From Brevibacterium sp. ZH18 (GTDB taxonomy: Bacteria; Actinomycetota; Actinomycetes; Actinomycetales; Brevibacteriaceae): a stretch of DNA of 64,000 bases. Below, one piece after another: positions 7,767 to 15,233 of the stretch (within the stretch, counting starts at the first letter, position 1; each line of letters begins with the position of its first letter). The position numbers and the translations under genes were made by a program. The stretch lies in contig NZ_JALDSX010000003.1 of NCBI RefSeq assembly GCF_022748595.1, positions 62,001 to 126,000 on the forward strand, read 5' to 3'. The notes under the pieces are model-generated. The model made no database searches. It saw only the letters and a list, made by a program, of their open reading frames with translations, and was not told the origin of the DNA.

Positions 7767-10244
7767 TCAGCGGGGCGGGTTGAAGATGCTGGCCGGCCAG
7801 ATCTTCGCGGTGATTCGGCTCCCAGGAGTTGCCGTCTCGGAGAGGTCGGCGGTCACTTCGTCGACGACAGCGTCGACTTCTGCTTCGGTGAGACCCTGCT
7901 GCTTCGTCCCGTAACGCTGAGCCTCGAGAGCGTCGACGAAGGCCGACAGCGCGGTGTCATCATCGCGTCTGATGGCGGATGCAGACGGTGCAGGGCTCCG
8001 CAGTGCAGAGAACTTGTCATCGGGCTCGGTGGCCCGTTGTGTGTGCCCACGACCAGGATCAGACGCCGCTGAACCTGGTGTGGCTGTGCCGTCCGTCGAT
8101 GCTTCCGCGTTCCCAGTCGTCGACGTATCCGCCGGAGTTGAATCTGCATGGCCCGTGTCTGCTGGAGCTGAATCTGCAGGGGCTGAATCCACACGGGCCG
8201 TACCTGCAGGGGCTGATTCTGCTGTCGCTCCGGCGGCCGAACCGGCCAGAACGAGCTCGTTGTGTCGCAGAGTTCTGCTCGGATCGAGGCTCTGACCGTA
8301 GTCGGTTGCCAGGGCGCGGACTTCGGTCCATACGCGTTCAAGATCATCCGGATCGTTGGTGCGACGGCGACGCAGGACCAGACGCAGAATCGCAGGAATC
8401 GCTGCGAGCAGGAGGATGACGAGCACGATGAGGCCGGCCCAGGCATAGGTGCCGAGGTTCTGGCCGGCGGGTTCCGCTGCCGCCGTCGTCTCTTCGCTGC
8501 TGGTGGACTCGGAATCGGTCGGCTCAGCCTCCTTGGCGCCATCGGTCGGCTCCTCGGTCGGTGAGGCGGACTCGTCCGAGTTTTCGTCCGAGTTGTCCTG
8601 GGAGGCACCGCTGGCGACCGTCCACTTCGGTGGATCTCCGGCGGGCCCGCCGGGAGTCGGCTCGAAGCGAACCCAACCGACGCCTTCGAAGTACAGCTCG
8701 GGCCACGCGTGCGAGTCCTTCATCGTCACATCGAAGCCGTCGCCCTTTTCGGTGCCGGAGGAGAAGCCCACTCCGATCCGAGCCGGGATTCCCATCGTGC
8801 GAGCCATGATGGTCATCGCCGAAGAGAACTGGACGCAGTAGCCCTTCTTGTCGACGAGGAAGTCAGAGATCGCATCTCCGCTAGCCTTCTCAGGCGCATC
8901 GAGAGAGTACTCGAAGTCACCGCTGCGGAAATAGGCCTGCAGCAGCACTGCCGCTTCCCACTGGTTCTTCGCATCGGCCGTGATGTCCTCGGCAGTCTTG
9001 CTCACGCTCTTCGGCATGCTGTCGGGAACCTCGAGCTCGGTCTCGAAATCACGAGTGTTCACCGGTGATGCCTTCTGCATGTCGGTGACGTCTGGATCGC
9101 TGGAGAGGTAGTCCATCGAATACTTCTGCCCGCCGAACTTCTCACCGTTGCCGACGATCGTCAGCGATTTCTCGTCATAGATCCACCGCCGGTCCAACCC
9201 GGTCGGCTGCTGCGGCGCATACGGGGTCGGCAGGTACTGCTGATCGTAGTCATTGACCGTGACGTCGATCCGCTCTTCGGTGAAGTTCTTATCCCTTGAC
9301 AGACCCGCGGGCCAGGGCAGTCCCTCGTCGGCGATTGCGAACTGGTCGAGGGCGAACGGAGTGGGCGACCACGACTGACCATCGAAGGAGTTGATCGAGG
9401 TCAGTCTGATCGGCGGCGGCTTAGATTCGGTCGAGGTGTAGTTGAACAGCACGGAGTCGTCACGGTTGCCCAGGTCGGCACGCAGGTCGAGGAACGGGTT
9501 GGTCACTGTCAGGTCGCCCTTGTCGCTGGCCGCGCGATTGGGCAGCGTCTGAACCTGTGGCAGGAGCACAGGAACGCCGATGCCGATGGCGACTGCCACC
9601 GCACCCGCGGTCAGTGCGGTGAGTCCGCCGCGCCACCTCGTCGAGGGGAAGTACGGGCTGAGCATCAGCAGGAGGAACGCCGCGAGAATCGCCGTGACGT
9701 GCCACCATCTCACCTCTGTCGGGGCGAAGAAGACAGGGATCATCCACAGCACGAGCAGCAGTACGCCACTGACCTTGGGCGCTTTGAGATCGGATACCAA
9801 ACCGTCGATGAGGATCGTGATCAGAGTGAACGCGATCGTCAGGACGGTGGTGAAGCCAGGAGTGTTGGGTGCCGGGGGAGTCGTGGTGTAGAGGTCGCTG
9901 ACTCCAGCTGAGAGAAGATCGATGACGGCGGTGAACGAACTCCCGCTGGGGATGAACCCGAGCATCAGAGTTTCCGGCGCACAGAGCACGAGGATGCTCA
10001 CCAGGCCGACGATGCACTGCGCGATGACTGCGGCGCCGCTGGCCCGCAGCGTCGGGATGCTGCGGAACACCGCACCGACGATGACGATGACGAGGATCGA
10101 GATGACGACTGACGGAAGCCAGGCGAAATCGGAGAAGACCGCTGACAGCCCGACGGCTGCGAGGATCATGGCCACGAAGACCGCGCAGGCCTCGAGCCAA
10201 ACGGGTGCCTGGTTCACAGCGCCGGTCTGCGCGTCGGGGCTCAT
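7767..10244 (-). CDS. Transglutaminase-like membrane protein (TgpA/DUF3488 family)
   Basis: An 825-residue membrane protein. The N-terminal third holds about seven membrane segments. A large extracytoplasmic transglutaminase core follows, with the cysteine in KKGYCVQFSSAM, the histidine in DSHAWPELYF and the acidic region of GWVRFEPTPGG. One more membrane segment (AWAGLIVLVILLLAAIPAIL) then leads to a cytoplasmic C-terminal domain. The linkers are low-complexity; one carries SAPADSAPADTGHADSTPAD-type repeats from 15-bp DNA repeats near 8120-8220. The ATG at 10244 is preferred because it overlaps the stop of the DUF58 gene as ATGA. With the two preceding genes it forms the MoxR-DUF58-transglutaminase operon common in actinobacteria; the physiological substrate is unknown. 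Confidence 0.9.
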   Translation of the reverse strand: MSPDAQTGAVNQAPVWLEACAVFVAMILAAVGLSAVFSDFAWLPSVVISILVIVIVGAVFRSIPTLRASGAAVIAQCIVGLVSILVLCAPETLMLGFIPSGSSFTAVIDLLSAGVSDLYTTTPPAPNTPGFTTVLTIAFTLITILIDGLVSDLKAPKVSGVLLLVLWMIPVFFAPTEVRWWHVTAILAAFLLLMLSPYFPSTRWRGGLTALTAGAVAVAIGIGVPVLLPQVQTLPNRAASDKGDLTVTNPFLDLRADLGNRDDSVLFNYTSTESKPPPIRLTSINSFDGQSWSPTPFALDQFAIADEGLPWPAGLSRDKNFTEERIDVTVNDYDQQYLPTPYAPQQPTGLDRRWIYDEKSLTIVGNGEKFGGQKYSMDYLSSDPDVTDMQKASPVNTRDFETELEVPDSMPKSVSKTAEDITADAKNQWEAAVLLQAYFRSGDFEYSLDAPEKASGDAISDFLVDKKGYCVQFSSAMTIMARTMGIPARIGVGFSSGTEKGDGFDVTMKDSHAWPELYFEGVGWVRFEPTPGGPAGDPPKWTVASGASQDNSDENSDESASPTEEPTDGAKEAEPTDSESTSSEETTAAAEPAGQNLGTYAWAGLIVLVILLLAAIPAILRLVLRRRRTNDPDDLERVWTEVRALATDYGQSLDPSRTLRHNELVLAGSAAGATAESAPAGTARVDSAPADSAPADTGHADSTPADTSTTGNAEASTDGTATPGSAASDPGRGHTQRATEPDDKFSALRSPAPSASAIRRDDDTALSAFVDALEAQRYGTKQQGLTEAEVDAVVDEVTADLSETATPGSRITAKIWPASIFNPPR

Positions 10245-11389
10245 CTCTTCACTCGCTTCGCGTCGAACGTGGTCCATGACTCGGGCAGGTCTTCGGTCAG
10301 CCCCACCATGGTCATATCGCTGATGTCGCCGAGGCTGCGGACTGTCACCGGGACTCGGCGGGAGAACTGGGCGGCCAGCTGCTGGCCGCGGTGGTCATCG
10401 GCTGCGCAGATGACGATGTGGTTGGGATTGTCGTGCGCAGGCAACTCGACCCGGCCTGGCTCGATGAGCGCGGTGAGCAGCCGCAGGCGTTCGACGTCAC
10501 GCTGTCCGGCGAGGCGGGCCTGATGGCCGGGCGCCACGACGTAGACATCGTAGTCGGCACGCAGGAAAGCGGTTCCGGCTGCCGCAGCTGCGGCCAAGAG
10601 GTATTCGACTTCGTGTTCGTCCGGATGTTCGTCCTGACCCTCCAGGTCGATGACGATGAGCGCGTGGAGAGTCTCCTCGTCGGCCTCGTGGCGGACCATG
10701 AGCTCACCGGACTTCGCTGTGGTCGGCCAGTGCACATGACGCAGGTCGTCGCCCGGCACGTACTCCCGGGTGTGGAAGTCACGAGTGGTGTGGCCGGCAC
10801 GGACCTTACCGTCGTCGAGGCGGGCCGGTCTGATCGCCGAGTCCGAGGGGATCCTGGCCGGCAGGATCGGCACCGAGACGGCGATCGTGTAATTGTCGAA
10901 CACCTTCTTCTTCATCGTCACGAGTCCGAAAGGACCAGCAACCGTGATGAGTACCGCTTCGATTCCGCTGAGCCCGCGCCGATAAGGCGTGAATGAGGTC
11001 AGCACGGTCTGTGAGCTGCCACCGGACAGGGACGGCACCTCGCCCACTGTGGAGTCACCGAACCCGTCGGCGGCCCGGAAGTCGATCGTCGACGCCGGGA
11101 TCGCCAGATGGCCGGTATTGACCACAGTGGCTTCGACCTCGACCTCTTTGCCCTCGGGAGCGAGTGGATAGCGGTCCTTGGACTGCGCCAGAGCCACGAT
11201 CGGCAACGTCGTCCGCAGCGTGATCGATACACGTCTGGTGCCCCAGGTGATCAGCAGTGCTGACAGGAGGACCAGAGCCAGCAGCAGAATTCCGGCAGGC
11301 AGAAGCCCGGGCAGCGCAAAGCGGTAGGCCGCGACGATCAACGCGGCCCCGGCGATGATGAAGATGATTCCCGAGGTGCTCAGACGCAT
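10241..11389 (-). CDS. DUF58 family membrane-associated protein
   Basis: A 382-residue protein with two close N-terminal membrane segments (about residues 6-26 and 28-48). An extracytoplasmic beta-rich region follows, then the DUF58 signature near residues 190-210 (DFHTREYVPGDDLRHVHW). The C-terminal part resembles a von Willebrand A fold (HALIVIDLEG). DUF58 proteins pair with MoxR ATPases and are thought to assist assembly or activation of membrane or metal-dependent proteins. The ATG lies 4 nt after the moxR stop and the gene overlaps the transglutaminase gene, so it sits mid-operon. Confidence 0.88.
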   Translation of the reverse strand: MRLSTSGIIFIIAGAALIVAAYRFALPGLLPAGILLLALVLLSALLITWGTRRVSITLRTTLPIVALAQSKDRYPLAPEGKEVEVEATVVNTGHLAIPASTIDFRAADGFGDSTVGEVPSLSGGSSQTVLTSFTPYRRGLSGIEAVLITVAGPFGLVTMKKKVFDNYTIAVSVPILPARIPSDSAIRPARLDDGKVRAGHTTRDFHTREYVPGDDLRHVHWPTTAKSGELMVRHEADEETLHALIVIDLEGQDEHPDEHEVEYLLAAAAAAGTAFLRADYDVYVVAPGHQARLAGQRDVERLRLLTALIEPGRVELPAHDNPNHIVICAADDHRGQQLAAQFSRRVPVTVRSLGDISDMTMVGLTEDLPESWTTFDAKRVKR

Positions 11390-11393
11390 ACGG

Positions 11394-12383
11394 TCACTGG
11401 TTCGACGAGACGGGAACTCGGGACAGGATGCGGCCGATCAGATCGGCGGCCAGTTCGGAGTCATCACCATCGCGGGGGATGATCCGGTGCGCAAGGATAT
11501 AGGGTGCCAACGCCTGGATATCGTCCGGAGTCGCGTAGGTCCGACCCGACAGTGCGGCCCGAGCTTTGGCGGCACGGAGAAGGTGAACGCCCCCGCGAGG
11601 CGAGCAGCCGAGCAGAATCGCCTGATCATTGCGACTGGCATCGAGGATCGCGACGATGTACTCACGCAGCTGCCTGCTGGCGCTGACGTGTCGGACGATT
11701 CCGCGGGCCTGATTGATCTGCTCGAGGCTGGTCACCGGTGTCGCACTAGACAGCGGATCGTGTTCGATCTGGTTGTCGAGGAGGTCGATCTCATCAGCGG
11801 TCTTCGGATATCCTAGCGAGATGCGTGTCATGAACCGGTCGCGCTGCGCTTCGGGCAGAGCATAGGTGCCCTCCATGTCGACCGGGTTCTGCGTGGCGAC
11901 GACAATGAACGGCGTCGGCATCGCGTACGTCTCACCGTCGATGGTGGCTTGGCCCTCGGCCATGCACTCGAGCATGGCCGACTGAGTCTTGGGGGAGGCG
12001 CGGTTGATTTCGTCGGCGATGACGATATTTGCGAACACCGGCCCCTGCCGGAACTCGAAGTGACGGGTCTCCTGGTTGAACAGGTTGACTCCGACGACGT
12101 CTGTAGGCAGCAGGTCGGGAGTGAACTGGATGCGGCGCACCGTTCCGTCGACGACCTTGCCCATGGCGCGTGCCAGCAGGGTCTTTCCGACTCCGGGAAC
12201 GTCTTCGAGGAGGACATGGCCACCGGACAGGAGCGCGATGAGCGACAGGCCGACGGCTTCGTCCTTGCCTTCGAGGACGGCGTTCATCGCGGTGCGTGCC
12301 CGTGAGGTCAGTTGCTGCACCCATTCGATGTGCTCGGCACCGATCACGGAGTTGGTCTGTGTACCTTCTTGGCTGATCGACAT
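11394..12383 (-). CDS. MoxR-family AAA+ ATPase
   Basis: A 329-residue cytoplasmic ATPase. Walker A is GGHVLLEDVPGVGKTLLARA (about 65-84) and Walker B is IVIADEINRASPKTQSAML, followed by the sensor 1 region FIVVATQNPVDMEGTYALPEAQRDRF. The MoxR C-terminal lid follows. MoxR proteins act as chaperone-like ATPases together with DUF58/VWA partners; the partner is encoded 4 nt downstream. The ATG at 12383 follows AATGGAGGC. The reading frame stays open upstream for about 180 codons, but that part consists of tandem repeats and is not considered coding. Confidence 0.93.
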   Translation of the reverse strand: MSISQEGTQTNSVIGAEHIEWVQQLTSRARTAMNAVLEGKDEAVGLSLIALLSGGHVLLEDVPGVGKTLLARAMGKVVDGTVRRIQFTPDLLPTDVVGVNLFNQETRHFEFRQGPVFANIVIADEINRASPKTQSAMLECMAEGQATIDGETYAMPTPFIVVATQNPVDMEGTYALPEAQRDRFMTRISLGYPKTADEIDLLDNQIEHDPLSSATPVTSLEQINQARGIVRHVSASRQLREYIVAILDASRNDQAILLGCSPRGGVHLLRAAKARAALSGRTYATPDDIQALAPYILAHRIIPRDGDDSELAADLIGRILSRVPVSSNQ

Positions 12384-12521
12384 GCCTCCATTGTCCCCTA
12401 TCCGGTCCACTGCATCCACACGGGTGTTGTTCAGGATTCCCGCAGCACAGTCCCCGGTGTTCCGGCGCCATGGTGCGGCAGTGCTGCTCTTGTCCACTGT
12501 CTCACTCAGGCAGCGCAGCCC

Positions 12522-12590
12522 TGAGCGCGATCCCACGGGGAACTTGAGCGCGATTCCAGGCTGAACCTGAGCGCGATTCCGCGGTGTGGG
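12522..12590. repeat. 23-bp tandem repeat (x3) upstream of moxR
   Basis: Three exact-length 23-bp units, each beginning TGAGCGCGAT(C/T)CC, lie at 12522-12544, 12545-12567 and 12568-12590. They form the first of three different arrays laid end to end in the moxR-mraZ intergenic region. Confidence 0.85.
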
Positions 12591-12650
12591 AAAGGGCAAG
12601 AGGTGAAGGGGCAAGGGGTGAAGGGGCGAGAGGTCAAGGGGGACCGGGTG
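12591..12650. repeat. 15-bp purine-rich tandem repeat (x4)
   Basis: Four 15-bp units of the type AAGGGGCAAGGGGTG run from 12591 to 12650 with no gap from the preceding 23-bp array. The plus strand is nearly all purine, with few pyrimidines. Confidence 0.85.
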
Positions 12651-12678
12651 CTGGGCTGCTTGTAAAGCTCCTCGCCGG

Positions 12679-12806
12679 GCGTCCCCACTTCGCTCCCCAC
12701 TTGGCTCCACCGGGCGTCCCCACTTCGCTCCCCACTTCGCTCCCCACTCCGCTCCACCGGGCGCCCCCCCACTTTCCTCCCCACTTTCCTCCCCACATCC
12801 CTCCAC
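12679..12806. repeat. 12-bp CCAC repeat array, three higher-order copies
   Basis: CCAC (GTGG on the minus strand) occurs at 12685, 12697, 12707, 12720, 12732, 12744, 12754, 12769, 12781, 12793 and 12803. Spacing is mostly 12 bp, but the last step of each block is 10 bp. Three higher-order blocks each open with GGGCG(T/C)CC and close with CTCCACCG. The minus-strand consensus GTGGAG-N4-GTGGGG resembles the repeat at the mraZ promoter. Confidence 0.85.
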
Positions 12807-12951
12807 CGAATGTCGACGTGACCAGGTCTGCCGCGAGAACTCGCGGATCGTACGCGTGAGAGCCGAATCGCCGGCGGCGCGGTTTGACCCGTTTCGTTGG
12901 CGAAAACGACACATTCAACCGGGTTCCCGACGCGCCGATGGGAATTTTTCT

Positions 12952-12965
12952 CCACTTTCCTCCAC
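12952..12965 (-). promoter_or_regulatory. Possible MraZ box pair, reverse orientation
   Basis: On the minus strand GTGGAGGAAA is followed by GTGGAG, giving two GTGGAG repeats exactly 10 bp apart. This is the spacing expected for MraZ direct repeats, but pointing toward moxR. Confidence 0.45.
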
Positions 12966-13025
12966 CGGCCTGACCTGGGGAAACATACCGCCAAAGGAGA
13001 AGAGATAGGTCTGGGACTAGATCAC

Positions 13026-13049
13026 GTGGAGGGAAGTGGAGTACTGTGG
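13026..13049 (+). promoter_or_regulatory. MraZ operator (three GTGG repeats, 10-bp period)
   Basis: GTGG occurs at 13026, 13036 and 13046, the first two as GTGGAG, with an exact 10-bp period. MraZ is known to bind direct repeats of this kind upstream of its own gene. The third repeat overlaps a -10-like TACTGT (13042-13047), which fits autorepression of the dcw promoter. Confidence 0.75.
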
Positions 13050-13091
13050 TTGCTATCGGAGCCAATTGGGTTTCGAAAGGGGTGAGACGAC

Positions 13092-13523
13092 ATGTTCTTG
13101 GGCACTCATATGCAGAAGCTCGACGACAAAGGTCGCCTCATCCTGCCTGCAAAGTTCCGCGAGGAGCTTTCGCCCGGTCTCGTATTGACCCGTGGACAGG
13201 AGAACTGCCTCACCCTGTTCCCCACCACGGAGTTCGAAGCCGAGCATGAGCGAATCCAGAACGCGCCGAAGACGAATAAGGAAGCCCGCGATTACCAGCG
13301 TGTGTTCCTGTCAGCGGCCTTTGCAGATCAGCCGGACAAACAGGGACGCATCACGGTCCCGAACATATTGCGGCAGTACGCATCACTTGATCGGGAAGTC
13401 GCAGTGATCGGCATGGGCAACCGCGTCGAGATCTGGGATTCGCCGACATGGGAGAGCTACCTGGTCGGCGCTCAGCAGGCATTCGCTGAGCGTGAGAACG
13501 AGGTGATCCCCGGAGTGATCTGA
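13092..13523 (+). CDS. mraZ: Transcriptional regulator MraZ
   Basis: A 143-residue DNA-binding protein with two AbrB-like half-domains. The first holds HMQKLDDKGRLILPAKFREEL (about 6-26, joined over two strands) and the second DKQGRITVPNILRQYA (about 82-97). It forms multimeric rings that bind direct repeats at the dcw promoter and represses the cluster in other bacteria. The ATG at 13092 follows GAAAGGGGTGAG. It is the first gene of the rightward dcw cluster, and an operator of three GTGG repeats lies 43-66 bp upstream. Confidence 0.96.
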   Translation: MFLGTHMQKLDDKGRLILPAKFREELSPGLVLTRGQENCLTLFPTTEFEAEHERIQNAPKTNKEARDYQRVFLSAAFADQPDKQGRITVPNILRQYASLDREVAVIGMGNRVEIWDSPTWESYLVGAQQAFAERENEVIPGVI

Positions 13524-13540
13524 TTCTGCTCGGGTTTGAT

Positions 13541-13637
13541 CCTTGCCCGCCGCGTTCGAGTTTCGGGGAACTTCCCCGTTTCCGAAGCTCGGCAGTCCTG
13601 ACACACTTCCCCGGTGCCAGGGCAGCGGCGGTCAAGG
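13541..13637 (+). ncRNA. Structured leader RNA between mraZ and rsmH (mraW-motif candidate)
   Basis: The 5' arm CCTTGCCCGCCGC (13541-13553) pairs with GCGGCGGTCAAGG (13625-13637), 12 of 13 positions. Inside are two hairpins. One is CGGGGA-ACT-TCCCCG near 13564-13578; the other is CCTG-A-CAC with GTG-C-CAGG near 13597-13622. Both contain the same nine bases ACTTCCCCG (13570-13578 and 13605-13613). A conserved actinobacterial RNA called the mraW motif is known in this position, upstream of rsmH. I have not compared the consensus, so the identity is inferred. Confidence 0.55.
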
Positions 13638-13689
13638 TTCTGGCTCCAGCAGTTCACCCCCACGACGACCATCCACGAAGGACTCACCT

Positions 13690-14652
13690 ATGAACGCTCA
13701 GCATGTACCGGTGCTCCTCGAGCGCGTGGTCGAGCTCATCGGTGTCGGGGTCCACGCCGCCAGAGAGCGCGGGATCACCCCCATCGTCGTCGACGGCACG
13801 CTGGGCATGGGCGGCCACTCAGAGGCCATCCTCACAGAGTTCGAAGATGTCCATCTCATCGGCATCGACCGTGACACCCAAGCCATCGACATCGCCACGC
13901 AGAGGCTGGCGCCGTTCGCCGATCGGACCGACATCATCCATGCGGTCGACGACGAGCTGCCCGAGATCCTCGACGACCTCGGAGTCGATCAGATTTCTGC
14001 GATCCTCCTCGACCTCGGCGTCTCGTCCCTGCAGCTCGACGAAGACGAGCGCGGATTCTCCTACTCCCGGCCCGCCCCCTTGGACATGAGGATGGACCGA
14101 ACCCAGAAGCTCACCGCCGCCGAGGTGCTGGCGACCTATTCCGAAACCGACCTTCGCCGTATTCTCCGGGAATACGGCGAAGAGAAGATGGCCGGCCGAA
14201 TCGCGAAGATCATCGTCGCCGACCGCGAGCACACCCCGTGGGAGACCTCCCAGCAGCTGGCCGCAATGCTGGGCCGAGTTCTTCCGGAGACGAAGAAGAA
14301 GTCCCATCCGGCCAAACGGACCTTCCAGGCGCTGCGGATCGAAGTCAATGACGAGCTCGGGGTTCTGCGAACCGCACTGCCGGAGGCACTCAAGGCCCTG
14401 CACCTCGGGGGAGTGGCCGTCATCGAGTCCTATCAATCACTCGAGGACACGATCGTGAAGAAGATCTTCCGGTCTGCCACCACCACCTCGGCGCCCCCGG
14501 ACATGCCCGTCGTCCCCGAGGAACTCCAGCCGTGGCTGTCCGAGATCGTCCGCGGGGCTGAACTCGCCGACAGTGAAGAAGCAGAGAACAACCCCCGCGC
14601 CAAAAGCGTGCGACTGCGTGCAGTGAAGAAGATCAGGGAGGCACAATCGTGA
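13690..14652 (+). CDS. rsmH: 16S rRNA (cytosine1402-N4)-methyltransferase
   Basis: A 320-residue SAM-dependent methyltransferase (MraW) that modifies C1402 in the ribosomal decoding centre. It begins with the family signature HVPVLLERVVELI. The SAM-binding segment VVDGTLGMGGHSEAIL is followed by the substrate region LDLGVSSLQLDEDERGFSY. The C-terminus has KSHPAKRTFQALRIEVNDEL. The ATG at 13690 follows GAAGGACTCACCT; an in-frame upstream extension is rejected because it would run through the structured leader. Its stop overlaps the GTG of the next gene (GTGA). Confidence 0.96.
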   Translation: MNAQHVPVLLERVVELIGVGVHAARERGITPIVVDGTLGMGGHSEAILTEFEDVHLIGIDRDTQAIDIATQRLAPFADRTDIIHAVDDELPEILDDLGVDQISAILLDLGVSSLQLDEDERGFSYSRPAPLDMRMDRTQKLTAAEVLATYSETDLRRILREYGEEKMAGRIAKIIVADREHTPWETSQQLAAMLGRVLPETKKKSHPAKRTFQALRIEVNDELGVLRTALPEALKALHLGGVAVIESYQSLEDTIVKKIFRSATTTSAPPDMPVVPEELQPWLSEIVRGAELADSEEAENNPRAKSVRLRAVKKIREAQS

Positions 14653-15215
14653 GGAACGCTCAAGCGGCCATCGGCCGACCACACGTGACCGAACGGACCC
14701 GCAGCCTCGAAGAGAGCTTCAGCCGTCCGGTACCGCCGCGACTCAAACTCCTGAAGTTCGAGCTGCCGAAGGCCAGACTGCCGTTCTCCCTGATGTGCGT
14801 GGCGATGCTCGTGGCCACCCTGGTGGCAGTCCTGCTGCTCAACATCTTCGTCTCCCACACCTCCTACCAGATCGACCAGCTCAACTCCCAGAAGGAAGCG
14901 CTGGCCGAAGAGAAGGACAAGCTGGTCGAGGACAACTCCTATCGGGAGTCGCCGCAGAACATCTCGATCGCCGCCGAGGACCTGGGCTTGGTCCGGGACT
15001 CCTCCCCGGAATTCCTCGATGCGAAGACCGGCAAGATCATCGATGCCCCGCCGATCGACGTCAGTGGTGAGAAAGAGCCCACAGTTGTCCCCGGCCCGCG
15101 CGCCGATACCCGCGACGACCTCCGTCCCAATCTACGATCGGATGAGAAGCTGCCGGTTGTCGGAGGCAGCCCGAGCAAGGACATCGCGGCGCCTGCTCAG
15201 AAGGCACCGAAATAA
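14649..15215 (+). CDS. ftsL: FtsL-like septum protein
   Basis: A 188-residue bitopic membrane protein. A basic cytoplasmic tail of about 45 residues precedes one membrane segment (about 48-70, LMCVAMLVATLVAVLLLNIF). A short coiled coil follows (YQIDQLNSQKEALAEEKDKLVEDN split over two heptad runs, about 76-100), then a disordered Pro-rich tail. Sequence identity to FtsL is weak, as usual for this family. Position between rsmH and ftsI plus the TM-coiled-coil layout supports the call. It is expected to join FtsQ and the septal FtsW-FtsI synthase. Translation is coupled to rsmH through GTGA. Confidence 0.75.
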   Translation: MRNAQAAIGRPHVTERTRSLEESFSRPVPPRLKLLKFELPKARLPFSLMCVAMLVATLVAVLLLNIFVSHTSYQIDQLNSQKEALAEEKDKLVEDNSYRESPQNISIAAEDLGLVRDSSPEFLDAKTGKIIDAPPIDVSGEKEPTVVPGPRADTRDDLRPNLRSDEKLPVVGGSPSKDIAAPAQKAPK

Positions 15216-15233
15216 GGCGAGCTCGACCCCCAC

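Noticed and set aside
12522-12806. CRISPR array
   Set aside because: Repeat units abut without unique spacers and no cas gene is present; the same holds for the other arrays in the window.
12506-13065. Long reading frames through the moxR-mraZ spacer (with Gly-Glu-Arg-Ser or Glu-Val-Gly-type repeats)
   Set aside because: They are products of 12- and 15-bp tandem repeats that stay open in several frames, with no family resemblance.
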